A stretch of DNA of 64,000 nucleotides. It comes from DATFVA01 sp963832355. GTDB taxonomy: Bacteria; Bacteroidota; Ignavibacteria; Ignavibacteriales; Ignavibacteriaceae. The notes below the pieces were generated by a model that saw nothing but the letters and a program-made list of their open reading frames with translations, searched no databases and had not been told where the DNA came from. A program made the translations under genes and the position numbers. Where the stretch lies: the NCBI GenBank assembly GCA_963832355.1, contig CAWHTX010000003.1, forward strand, positions 62,001-126,000, in the 5' to 3' direction. This document shows positions 43,458-52,477 of this stretch, piece by piece. Numbering within the stretch: position 1 is the stretch's first letter; every line of letters begins with the position of its first letter.

Positions 43458-44081
43458 GTGCTGATCACTTTCCTGGCAGGACTGGCAGTGCTCATATTCG
43501 GTGTACTCAGGTATCAATGGTTTATTGAGGAACTTGCTGCAGTATTTTTGATCACCGGAATAATCGTGGGTCTTGTTGGCGGCTTAAATGCCAATGAAAT
43601 AACCAATTCTTTCATCAAAGGCGCTAAAGACCTTGTCGGTACTGCATTAATCATCGGACTCGCACGCGGAATATTAATTTTATCACAGGATGGAAAAATA
43701 ATCGATTCAATACTGTTTGCGCTCTCGTCACCGATCTCCTCATTCCATCCTGTGGTTTCTTCTCAGGCAATGTTCTTTGTGCAGACACTCTTAAACTTTT
43801 TCGTACCATCGGGAAGCGGACAGGCAGTTCTTACTATGCCCATTATGGCCCCGCTTGCCGATCTCGTGAATGTTTCCAGGCAGACGGCCGTACTTGCTTT
43901 CCAGTTCGGAGACGGCTTCAGTAATCTGATCATACCTACATCTGCCGTTACAATGGGAGTGCTGTCACTTGCCGAAATCCCCTGGGAAAAGTGGGCACGC
44001 TGGATACTTCCATTAGAATTTATTTTTCTCGCAACAGGAATGCTGCTTTTAATTCCGCCATTCCTGTTCGGCTGGCATTGA
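43458..44081 (+). CDS. YfcC-family permease, C-terminal part (frameshifted)
   Basis: This 207-codon frame carries the second half of the YfcC-type carrier: 'LVLITFLAGLAVLIFGVLRY' at the start, 'LNANEITNSFIKGAKDLVGTALIIGLARGIL' and 'NFFVPSGSGQAVLTMPIMAPLADL' further on, and 'FGDGFSNLIIPTSAVTMGVL' near the end, all in the order found in intact relatives. The GTG at 43458 is merely the first candidate start; homologous sequence begins upstream of it in the same frame, at about 43389. Together with the previous entry it is best seen as one gene with a frameshift. A sequencing or assembly error, or true inactivation, cannot be told apart from here. Confidence 0.75.
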   Translation: MLITFLAGLAVLIFGVLRYQWFIEELAAVFLITGIIVGLVGGLNANEITNSFIKGAKDLVGTALIIGLARGILILSQDGKIIDSILFALSSPISSFHPVVSSQAMFFVQTLLNFFVPSGSGQAVLTMPIMAPLADLVNVSRQTAVLAFQFGDGFSNLIIPTSAVTMGVLSLAEIPWEKWARWILPLEFIFLATGMLLLIPPFLFGWH

Positions 44082-44115
44082 GTAAATATATTTAACCAAT
44101 AATAGGAGGTTCGTT

Positions 44116-45228
44116 ATGAAAAAGATTCTACTATTCACTTTTTTACTGTTCATGGTTTTGTTCACATACACCAGTACAATTATGGCACAGGTTACTTACA
44201 ACACCGGAAATGTTTTGTTCGATTTCGATGAATATGGCAAGCTGACCGTGTTCACTATCTCCGGGCAGGACACATTATACCAGATTGACAGAGCTTCTAT
44301 ACTTGTTGCCGGAGAGCCTTATGAAGTGTATGACTACTATAATGATCTGGATATAATCGATCCGCTGACGCAGGTTGGTAGTCCTGCCCTGAGTGATTTT
44401 GAAGCTGCGGGTACATTTAATAACGAATACTCCGGACTGCCGCCGAACATTATACTTGGTCAAAATGTCTATGGATGGGATGGGGAAACTTGCCTTCTTA
44501 TCAGATTCGACGTTACCAATAATGAATCCTCTGAGCTGCCTACTATAGTTGGTCTTGATATCATTCAGGACATTGATAATACTTATGAGAATGATGTTGT
44601 ATACTTTAATCAGGATAACAATATTCTCTATAATTATGAAAACACCTATGTCGGTTTTAAGATATTATCGGAACCTACAGAAGCAGCTGCGATATTCGCA
44701 TGGTATGACGGATACAGAGATAACGATTCAGGCTATTATGACTGGTTAACAGGAGGAATAGATACTGATACACTTGTTACAGATGCAGACGGTGCAGTTG
44801 GCATTTTGGGTTCCGGTTCACAAATGTTACAGCCACAGGAAATGAGAACTGTTTATATGGCAATAGCTATTGGAACCGACGAAGGTTCAATGCTATCGAG
44901 TATGGCGCTTGCTGAAGGGCATTATGGAACCATTACAGCCGTTGGTGAACCTGTCGCAAAAAGTATGACCTACAAACTCGCGCAGAACTACCCGAATCCT
45001 TTCAATCCATCGACAACAATTTCCTTCACTATACCTGAGAGAGCGGGTGTTACTCTCGATGTCTATAACCTGCTTGGACAAAAAGTCACATCAATCCTGA
45101 ATAAGGAGATGGACAGCGGAAGTTATGATATCAATTTTGATGCATCGAATCTGTCTGCCGGAATATATTTCTATACTCTGAGAGCAGGCACCTTTACATC
45201 GACTAAAAAAATGATGCTGCTGAAATAG
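44116..45228 (+). CDS. Secreted protein with T9SS type A sorting domain (paralogue 2)
   Basis: A 370-residue secreted protein, clearly related over its whole length to the product of 39421-40527 (shared stretches such as 'FTISG.DTLYQIDRASILVAG' and 'ENTYVGFKILS'). It has a signal peptide ending near IMAQ and a C-terminal T9SS sorting domain ('LAQNYPNPFNPSTTISF', 'LDVYNLLGQKVTSIL', 'LSAGIYFYTLRAG', STKKMMLLK). An AGGAGG lies 8 bp before the ATG. The pair flanks the M20-cyanophycinase-permease genes and may bind the same substrate at the cell surface. No catalytic motif is recognised. Confidence 0.85.
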   Translation: MKKILLFTFLLFMVLFTYTSTIMAQVTYNTGNVLFDFDEYGKLTVFTISGQDTLYQIDRASILVAGEPYEVYDYYNDLDIIDPLTQVGSPALSDFEAAGTFNNEYSGLPPNIILGQNVYGWDGETCLLIRFDVTNNESSELPTIVGLDIIQDIDNTYENDVVYFNQDNNILYNYENTYVGFKILSEPTEAAAIFAWYDGYRDNDSGYYDWLTGGIDTDTLVTDADGAVGILGSGSQMLQPQEMRTVYMAIAIGTDEGSMLSSMALAEGHYGTITAVGEPVAKSMTYKLAQNYPNPFNPSTTISFTIPERAGVTLDVYNLLGQKVTSILNKEMDSGSYDINFDASNLSAGIYFYTLRAGTFTSTKKMMLLK

Positions 45229-45240
45229 TATCGTGTTATA

Positions 45241-45266
45241 TCCCGGCTGTCTAAAGGCGGCCGGGA
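45241..45266 (+). terminator. GC-rich hairpin after T9SS paralogue 2
   Basis: TCCCGGC (45241-45247) pairs with GCCGGGA (45260-45266), extended inward by a U-G and a G-C pair. It lies 12 bp past the stop codon. No U-tract follows, so it may be a weak terminator or an mRNA 3'-end stem. Confidence 0.45.
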
Positions 45267-45312
45267 CTGCTTAACTGTAAGTCAGCTATTTTGAACATAA
45301 AATCTGAAAGTT

Positions 45313-46170
45313 ATGGCCCGATACCAGGAGATAAAAGAAAAAATTCGTGACAAGTATAATGATCTGCCGAAAAACCAGAAAAAGATGGCAGATTATTTCA
45401 TTGATAATTTCGACAGTATTCCTTTCTTAAGTGTACAGGAAGTCTCTGGAGAGACAGGTATCAGCGTGGCTTCTGTAGTAAGGTTTGCCCAGAGTACCGG
45501 TTTTTCGGGATACAGCGAATTAAGAGAAGCTATTGCTGAATCCCTTCAGAGTCAGCTGAGCGGTAAAACGATCTTCCCTCTTTTTGATAAAAGGAAAATT
45601 GAGGAGGATCTGCTTACAGCGGTTGCGAACCAGGATATAAAGAATATCAATGATACCCTGAGTTTAATCGAAAGGGAAAATTTCCAAAAAGCTGTTAAAG
45701 AAATTGGAAAGGCTGAGCGGGTGTTTACTGCGGGACTCGGAATTTCATACATCCTTGCAGAAATTCTTGCGTACCAGCTTACACAGGTAGGAATCGATGC
45801 TTCGGTGTTTAAGCACGATTATACAATCTTTCATGAACAGATAATGTTCCTGAACAAAAGGGACCTGGTAATTGCGTTTTCATTTCCGCCTTATTCAAAG
45901 GAAACTATTGAAGCCTGTGAATATGCAGCGGGTAAGGGAATAAAAATAATAACTATTACCAATAAAGAAGCTTCGCCTGTAACTCATTATTCAGACATAA
46001 ATCTTGTTGTGCAGAGCGAGAATATGCTCTACACAAATTCATTTGCAGCAATCTCTGTGGTGATAAATGCTATAGCAACGGAATGCGCAATGAAAAATAA
46101 ACAGAAAGCCGAGAAAGTGCTGCAGGAAAGCAACAGACTGACCGAAAATCAAAAATTAATTGTGAGGTAG
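45313..46170 (+). CDS. RpiR/MurR-family transcriptional regulator
   Basis: A 285-residue regulator. The N-terminal winged HTH (about 1-77) includes 'VQEVSGETGISVASVVRFAQSTGFSGYSELR', the RpiR signature. A SIS sugar-phosphate-binding domain (about 120-260) has 'RVFTAGLGISYILAEILAYQL' and 'IAFSFPPYSKETIEA'. RpiR proteins usually sense phosphosugars. Here the gene sits among peptidase and uptake genes, and two RpiR/HexR-like palindromes lie ahead of the M20 gene. The most direct reading is that it controls this island, with an unknown ligand. Confidence 0.88.
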   Translation: MARYQEIKEKIRDKYNDLPKNQKKMADYFIDNFDSIPFLSVQEVSGETGISVASVVRFAQSTGFSGYSELREAIAESLQSQLSGKTIFPLFDKRKIEEDLLTAVANQDIKNINDTLSLIERENFQKAVKEIGKAERVFTAGLGISYILAEILAYQLTQVGIDASVFKHDYTIFHEQIMFLNKRDLVIAFSFPPYSKETIEACEYAAGKGIKIITITNKEASPVTHYSDINLVVQSENMLYTNSFAAISVVINAIATECAMKNKQKAEKVLQESNRLTENQKLIVR

Positions 46171-46217
46171 ATTATTCTTCTGAATTTTACGGATGGGATA
46201 ATCGGCCGGGAGTAATT

Positions 46218-48671
46218 ATGAAAAAAATTATACTGCTGATAGTTGTACTTCAAATTTATCTGGTTGCGGGAACTACCGGAAAGCTTACCGGAAATGTAAC
46301 TGATTCCCAGACGGGAGACCCTCTTCCCGGTGCAAATGTTCTGATAAACGGTACCAATCTCGGAGGAGCTTCGGATCCCGATGGAAATTTTATTATTCTC
46401 AACATTCCTCCCGGTACTTATGATGTCCGTGTCAGTTATCTTGGCTATGAGACTGTTCTGGTTGAAGGTGTAAAGATAATAGTTGATCAGACAACTAATC
46501 TTCCGGTACAGCTGTCTCCTAAATCAATTGAAGTAGGCGAGGTGGTTGTAACTGCCAAAACTCCGATGATACAGAAAGACCTGACAAGTTCAATTTCTGT
46601 TTTAACCAGGGAAGAAATTGAAGCGCTGCCGGTTTCAACCTTCACCGAACTTTTAAGTCTGCAGGCAGGAGTCGTCGGGAGCGGATCAAATCTTCATATA
46701 CGGGGAGGCAGATCTAATGAGGTTGCCTACCTGGTAGACGGCATGTACGTGCAGGATCCTTTGCTTGGAGGACTGGCAACGCAGATAAATAATGACGCCA
46801 TCCAGGAAATGAGTCTGCTTTCCGGAACGTTCAATGCTGAATACGGAAATGCACTTAGCGGTGTTGTTAATATAGTAACACGAGACGGAACGGATAAGTT
46901 CTCCGGGAAACTGGAATACAGAACTAGCGAGTTTGGAGTACAGAGATATGCTGACCTTCATGAAGCAAGAATAAACGGCTCGCTTAGCGGACCAATCATA
47001 TCAAAAGAAATAAACTTCTTTATTTCGGGTGAAAGCGACCGGCGGGGAAGTTATCTTCCTTTTGGATATAACCGGGAAAAAACAGGACTGGCAAAGATAA
47101 CTTCATCACCCTTCCGCGGAGTGCGGATTTCACTCCTGAACCGGGGCAGTATCGGCGCGAGTCAGGGCTACAGTCAAAGCTACAAGTTTATACCGGACCA
47201 GTACCTGAGAAGAAGATCGGACAGCTGGCAGAGCGCTCTTACTCTTACTCATACCATTGCTGCTAATTTTTTCTATGATCTCAAACTGTCTTATTTCAAT
47301 CAGGGTTTTTACTCAGGTATAGATAAGGATACAGCCAACTACATACCGTCAAGTGAATGGCAGTATTTTGATATCGGAACAGGCTTTGAATTTTATTCGC
47401 TTGCAGATCCTGTTGAGGTACGCGACAGCAGAACTGTTACCGCAGATGCAAAGCTTGATGCAGTATGGCAGATAGGATCACTTAACGAAGTTAAATTCGG
47501 AGGAGCCTTTAAACAGCACTGGCTGAGATATTTTAATGTTTATGATCCTACCCGCAACTATCCTTATATTAATGATTATTCCACCCGGCCATATGAGATG
47601 GCAGTTTACGGACAGGATAAGATTGAATTTCCCTACCTTGTAATAAATATAGGACTGAGATACGATTACCTGAACGCTAATGCAAAATTCAGGAACAATC
47701 CGCTGGACCCATCCTCTGTAATAACAGTAAAACCAAGGTCCCAGTTTTCCCCGCGAATTGGTATAGCACATCCCATATCAGACAGAACCAAGCTTCATTT
47801 TGCATATGGTCATTTCTTTCAGAACCCTGAATACCAGTATCTCTTTGAGAACAGGCAGTATGATCTGAATGTGAGGGAACCCCTGTTCGGACAGGCAAAC
47901 CTTGATGCTGAAAGAACAATTGCTTACGAGGTGGGCGTGTCACATCAGTTCAGCGACAGAATAGCAATTGATTTGACAGCATACTATAAAGATATAACGG
48001 GACTTATTGGTACACGCTACTTTTTCCCTTATGTCGACGGAAGATACACAGGCTATACCCTTTATGTAAATGAGGACTATGCGAATGTTAAAGGGTTTGA
48101 AATAAACCTTGATATTCGTCCAGACAGATATTTCTCGGGAGGGCTCACTTATACCTATTCATTGTCAAAAGGAAGTGCCTCATCTGAAACAGAGCAGTAT
48201 CCCGGAACTTCAGAATCAACTCAGCTTTATTATCTGGACTTTGATAAAACACATGTATTTAACCTCTCCGGAACATATACAATTCCCTCTGATGAAGGAC
48301 CCGTCTTATTCGGAAGTCATTTTATGGAGCGGATGGATATCAGTGTAATTGCCAGAGCAGCTTCCGGCTATCCTTATACTCCCAGCGGCAGGGATATTGG
48401 TTTTGTTGAAAAGAACTCACTTCGTTTGCCGGCAACGTATTCAATCGATCTGATGGTTGGCAAAGAGTTTCCGATAGTAAGCAGTTACACGATAAGGGTA
48501 TTTGCCGAGATTCTTAACCTGACTGACCACAGGAATGTGCTTTATGTATACGGTGATACAGGTGATCCGAATTTCACGTTCGAAGGGAACCTTTCTCAGG
48601 AATATATGCGTGATCCCTCGAACTTCGGGCCGCCCAGATCAATAAGACTTGGAGCCACATTTAAATTTTGA
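46218..48671 (+). CDS. TonB-dependent outer-membrane receptor with carboxypeptidase-regulatory-like domain
   Basis: An 817-residue TonB-dependent receptor. After a signal peptide (to about residue 18), a CarboxypepD_reg-like domain (about 20-105, 'GNVTDSQTGDPLPGANVLING') precedes the plug (about 115-230: 'SISVLTREEIEALPVSTFTEL', 'LHIRGGRSNEVAYLVDGMYV', 'GVVNIVTRDGTDKFSG'). A 22-strand barrel follows, ending in the terminal phenylalanine 'RLGATFKF'. It would import a substrate too large for porins, energised by TonB/ExbB/ExbD encoded elsewhere. Context suggests a peptide substrate. It is 47 bp downstream of the rpiR-type gene and 23 bp before a large secreted protein gene. Confidence 0.9.
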   Translation: MKKIILLIVVLQIYLVAGTTGKLTGNVTDSQTGDPLPGANVLINGTNLGGASDPDGNFIILNIPPGTYDVRVSYLGYETVLVEGVKIIVDQTTNLPVQLSPKSIEVGEVVVTAKTPMIQKDLTSSISVLTREEIEALPVSTFTELLSLQAGVVGSGSNLHIRGGRSNEVAYLVDGMYVQDPLLGGLATQINNDAIQEMSLLSGTFNAEYGNALSGVVNIVTRDGTDKFSGKLEYRTSEFGVQRYADLHEARINGSLSGPIISKEINFFISGESDRRGSYLPFGYNREKTGLAKITSSPFRGVRISLLNRGSIGASQGYSQSYKFIPDQYLRRRSDSWQSALTLTHTIAANFFYDLKLSYFNQGFYSGIDKDTANYIPSSEWQYFDIGTGFEFYSLADPVEVRDSRTVTADAKLDAVWQIGSLNEVKFGGAFKQHWLRYFNVYDPTRNYPYINDYSTRPYEMAVYGQDKIEFPYLVINIGLRYDYLNANAKFRNNPLDPSSVITVKPRSQFSPRIGIAHPISDRTKLHFAYGHFFQNPEYQYLFENRQYDLNVREPLFGQANLDAERTIAYEVGVSHQFSDRIAIDLTAYYKDITGLIGTRYFFPYVDGRYTGYTLYVNEDYANVKGFEINLDIRPDRYFSGGLTYTYSLSKGSASSETEQYPGTSESTQLYYLDFDKTHVFNLSGTYTIPSDEGPVLFGSHFMERMDISVIARAASGYPYTPSGRDIGFVEKNSLRLPATYSIDLMVGKEFPIVSSYTIRVFAEILNLTDHRNVLYVYGDTGDPNFTFEGNLSQEYMRDPSNFGPPRSIRLGATFKF

Positions 48672-48694
48672 ACAATTTGCAATAGTAAAAAACT

Positions 48695-51442
48695 ATGAAA
48701 ACAACTCTTAATATTTTACTGGCCGTCATTATCTTTTCTGCTTTCACACCCGCTCAGGAGAAAAATAAAGACTCTTACCGTTCAGCTTTCGATAAAGTGC
48801 TTGGCATAAATGATCGTGCTGCAGGTACTCATAATGCAAGCAATATAGGTCTCTTCTTTGAAAACCGCGGGAAACTTTATCCGAGGCGTATTACAGAAGG
48901 ACCATCCGGCGAGTTTCCGATAAACAGTACCAAGCATTATATATACAGGATAAATCCCATGGTGGGGATACCAGGAAACGTGGTACAGGGCAGGTATACG
49001 ACGAATGAAGAATGGGAGGCAGTGGGTGGCTATCATAATACAGCACTTGCTCAGATAGCATTTAGCGACAACCCGGATACCTGGGATCCGCAGCTTGGCT
49101 GGCCTGTTAAGGATGCACAGGGTAATCCGATAATACTTTCCGACCAGGACAGCTACTGTGTCTACAGTGACAGTAATAATACAAAAAGTGTACTTGGACT
49201 GCTTGTAGCCCAGACAGGTTATGCCTTCGGAGTAACTTTCGCAAAAAATATAATCTTTTATAAGTTTCAGATAATCAATGTAAGTCAGAATAACTATTCA
49301 GGTGTTTATTTTGATATGTACACTGACATTGATGTAGGTAATGTGAGCGGAGGCGATCCCGAGTATGCCGATGACAAGCTCGATTATAATGCTGAGAAGA
49401 AAGTGGTTTACTTTTTTGATGACGGCCTTTCAAATGAATGGCCTGACGGTAAAACCGGGTTCTTTGGTGTAGCATTTCTGAAGACACCGGAAGTGGACGG
49501 TGTGGAACCGGGAATTACGGATATGCATTATAACCTTTATGATGATGATCTTGATATTGATACGGTTCAGTACGGTATTATGTCGAGTACACAGAGCTTG
49601 TACAATTCATCTATTGGTCCAAGATTTTTCCACCCGGGAAACAACACTTCCATCCATATAGATGATCCGGCAACAATACCTGCATCAGGTATGGATATTC
49701 TTGCCAATGTTTCTTCCGGTCCTTACGATCTGAATGCCGGGGACACCCTAACATTTATTACAGCTCTTGTAGCTGGCGAAACGCTGCAGGAATTACTGGA
49801 TGCCACAGACCAGGCCCAGAGTACAGTAAACGCGAACTTCGAACTGCCGAAGCCTCCTGCCCGCCCGAATTTGTACGGCACTGCCGGAGACTTCAAATCA
49901 ATTCTTTTCTGGGATGATGCCGCAGAAAGTTCGCAGGATAAATTCACCGGGGAATATGACTTTGAAGGATACAGAATTTACCGCAGCCAGGACCAGGGAG
50001 CCAGCTGGAACAAGATTGCTGATTTCGATATAATTAATGGCCAGGGAAATAATACAGGCCTTCAGTATACTTATACGGATACTACTGTTATTAACGGATT
50101 TGAATACTGGTATTCAATTACATCTTATGACAGGGGTGATGCGAATATTGAAAGCCTTGAAAGTCCCATTGGCAATACACTTGAATCGGTAAATACCATT
50201 TCAATTACTCCAAGATCAGATGCGATAGGACGTGATCCGGTTTCTTCGTATGATATACAGCAGATGTCCGGCGAATCAAATTATGTCTTTAAGGTTGATC
50301 CAATTGACTCGGTTGCTCTGTCGGGAAATAGTTACACTACGGGGTTTTCATACATTGTTAAAAAAGAAAAAGGTGATCTTGAAACCTCCGTAACATTGCA
50401 GATAACCGACACGGCGATGACAACCCCTTATAAATTAGGTATTCAGTTCATATCTCCCTCCGCTTACAATATCCTTAATCTTACTTCAGGAGAATTAATC
50501 GGCAGGGAAGGATATAATTATCCGCCGGGAGGAAGACCAATAGATTTTCCGGGTTATGGCGTAAAGGCGATATTGTCTGATGATCCATCGACGCCTCCTG
50601 AAAAGCTGCCTGAGTCGGGTGACCTGATTACGATAAATTATTCTGTAAATGTTATCCGCAACGGTCAGGATACGGTTGTAAACAACAGGCCCTTCAGCAT
50701 CGGACAGGAGCAGTCAACGCTCGACGGTGTATTCTTCAGTCTGGTGCCGCCTGAACTAATACAGGAAGTATCAAGAGTTGGCGGAACAGATGATATTGAC
50801 ATTCAGTTTTCTGTGTCTGCAGATACGCTGATTACAACTGACCTTTATCTTGTATCTGTTACCGGAAACGGAAAGAACGGAGCTGAAGGATTCATTTCAA
50901 TTTTAGTAAAGAATTCTGCGATGGATACTGTATTCACCGCTGATTCGTTATACGACCTCGATACATTCGAATTTGACGGCATTGAAGGAAAGGTAACTTT
51001 CCCTTCCGGTAATCCTCCGGGTTCCGGAAACATTTTCTCTGTGAAGGCTGTGGCCCCGGTGCTTCCCGACATAAGGGACAGCTATAGCTTTAAAATTAAG
51101 GGAGCTGAGGTCAAACCGGCGGTTGTGGAAGATAATATCAAAAAAATAAAAGTCGTTCCGAATCCTTATATGGTATCCAGCCTATACGAGAGAGAATATG
51201 GTGAATTAAGAAGAGAACCGCTGAGACAGCTGCAGTTCATAAATCTGCCTGCTGAATGTACGATCTATATTTTCTCGGTCAACGCGGACCTTGTTAAAAC
51301 ACTCCATCACAATTCTACAAACGGAACCGAGGTATGGGATCTGAGAACCGAAAGCGGAAGAGAGATAGCACCGGGAATTTACATATATGTCGTAAAATCA
51401 GCAGGATCAGAATTTAAAGATCGGTTTGCTGTGATCAAATAA
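48695..51442 (+). CDS. Large secreted protein with FN3-like domain, partner of the TonB receptor
   Basis: A 915-residue exported protein with a signal peptide (to about residue 20, TPAQ). Most of the first 380 residues are beta-rich with many Asp, Asn and Gly. An FN3-like module (about 385-500, 'YDFEGYRIYRSQDQGASWNKIADF') follows. The last 90 residues ('IKVVPNPYMVSS', 'LQFINLPAECTIYIFSVNADLVKTLHH', 'GIYIYVVKSAG') resemble a FlgD/T9SS-type C-terminal Ig domain but lack the full NPFNP motif. It lies between the receptor gene and a PorV-like gene, with 23- and 35-bp spacings. A surface substrate-binding partner of the receptor is a fair guess. Confidence 0.7.
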   Translation: MKTTLNILLAVIIFSAFTPAQEKNKDSYRSAFDKVLGINDRAAGTHNASNIGLFFENRGKLYPRRITEGPSGEFPINSTKHYIYRINPMVGIPGNVVQGRYTTNEEWEAVGGYHNTALAQIAFSDNPDTWDPQLGWPVKDAQGNPIILSDQDSYCVYSDSNNTKSVLGLLVAQTGYAFGVTFAKNIIFYKFQIINVSQNNYSGVYFDMYTDIDVGNVSGGDPEYADDKLDYNAEKKVVYFFDDGLSNEWPDGKTGFFGVAFLKTPEVDGVEPGITDMHYNLYDDDLDIDTVQYGIMSSTQSLYNSSIGPRFFHPGNNTSIHIDDPATIPASGMDILANVSSGPYDLNAGDTLTFITALVAGETLQELLDATDQAQSTVNANFELPKPPARPNLYGTAGDFKSILFWDDAAESSQDKFTGEYDFEGYRIYRSQDQGASWNKIADFDIINGQGNNTGLQYTYTDTTVINGFEYWYSITSYDRGDANIESLESPIGNTLESVNTISITPRSDAIGRDPVSSYDIQQMSGESNYVFKVDPIDSVALSGNSYTTGFSYIVKKEKGDLETSVTLQITDTAMTTPYKLGIQFISPSAYNILNLTSGELIGREGYNYPPGGRPIDFPGYGVKAILSDDPSTPPEKLPESGDLITINYSVNVIRNGQDTVVNNRPFSIGQEQSTLDGVFFSLVPPELIQEVSRVGGTDDIDIQFSVSADTLITTDLYLVSVTGNGKNGAEGFISILVKNSAMDTVFTADSLYDLDTFEFDGIEGKVTFPSGNPPGSGNIFSVKAVAPVLPDIRDSYSFKIKGAEVKPAVVEDNIKKIKVVPNPYMVSSLYEREYGELRREPLRQLQFINLPAECTIYIFSVNADLVKTLHHNSTNGTEVWDLRTESGREIAPGIYIYVVKSAGSEFKDRFAVIK

Positions 51443-51477
51443 TAAATATTACAGCATGTAATACTATGGGAGTTTAT

Positions 51478-52473
51478 ATGAAAAAAATATTTACAATCTT
51501 ATCATTTATACTGATAACAGGATTTTCGTTTGCACAAAATGCAAACCTTGGAACCTCCGGTGCCCAGTTCCTGCAGATACCCTTAGGAGCAAGAGAAACC
51601 GCAATGGGAGGAGCTGTTGTTGGTTTAACCGGAGATGCTTCTTCTGTATTCTGGAATCCCGCCGGAATTGTTAAGGTAAATAATATTGAAGCGCAGTTTT
51701 CATATATGAACTGGTTCGATCTTTTTGATCTTAATGCAGCGGCGGTTGTATATAACATGCAGGATGCCGGTGCCGTTGCTCTGAGTCTGATATCATTTAC
51801 AACCGGTGAAATGGAGATTACCACGGAAGAAGAACCGAACGGAACCGGAAGATTTTTTGATGCGGGAGATCTTGCACTGGGATTAAGTTATGCAAAATAT
51901 CTTACAGACAGATTCGGTGTAGGAGTTACGGTTAAATATGTTTCGCAGAGAATATGGAATGAAACTGCATCAGGATTTGCTTTCGATATCGGTACGCAGT
52001 ACCGTCTCGATTTTCAGAATTTAACTATTGCCATGAGTATGGCTAATTTCGGGGGAGAGCTTCAGTTTGAAGGTCCCGACCTTGATATCGTTTATAACAA
52101 AGATGATAGCTATCCGACAAGCAGACTTGCACCGGCTTCACTTAAAACCGACACATATCCTCTTCCGCTTAATTTCCAGGTTGGGATAGGTTTCGATATA
52201 TATACTGCCGATTTTGTAAAGGTTCGCGGCGGGATCGATGCGATACACCCAAATGATAACAGTGAAAGACTTCATTTCGGGACTGAGTTTTCTTTCTTCG
52301 ACCGGCTTTACCTGCGCGCCGGTTATAAGTATAATTATGATGATGAGGACTTCACATTCGGAGCCGGAGCGAATGTTCCTTTCTCTGGCAGCAGCGTTTA
52401 TTTTGATTATGCATATGCACTTTATGATATTCTACCAAGTGTTCATCGAGTTACAGTAGGTGTCAGCTTTTAA
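51478..52473 (+). CDS. PorV/PorQ family outer-membrane protein
   Basis: A 331-residue member of the PorV/PorQ family. After a signal peptide (KKIFTILSFILITGFSFA) the mature N-terminus reads 'ANLGTSGAQFLQIPLGARETAMGGAVV' and 'SSVFWNPAGIVKV', which are the diagnostic blocks. The rest is a FadL-like barrel. PorV proteins help T9SS cargo reach the surface. I choose 51478 because GGGAG lies 5 bp upstream; a frame start at 51466 is possible. It follows the TonB receptor and the large secreted protein and is 4 bp from the S51-T9SS gene, so it could serve that cargo. Confidence 0.85.
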   Translation: MKKIFTILSFILITGFSFAQNANLGTSGAQFLQIPLGARETAMGGAVVGLTGDASSVFWNPAGIVKVNNIEAQFSYMNWFDLFDLNAAAVVYNMQDAGAVALSLISFTTGEMEITTEEEPNGTGRFFDAGDLALGLSYAKYLTDRFGVGVTVKYVSQRIWNETASGFAFDIGTQYRLDFQNLTIAMSMANFGGELQFEGPDLDIVYNKDDSYPTSRLAPASLKTDTYPLPLNFQVGIGFDIYTADFVKVRGGIDAIHPNDNSERLHFGTEFSFFDRLYLRAGYKYNYDDEDFTFGAGANVPFSGSSVYFDYAYALYDILPSVHRVTVGVSF

Positions 52474-52477
52474 TTAA

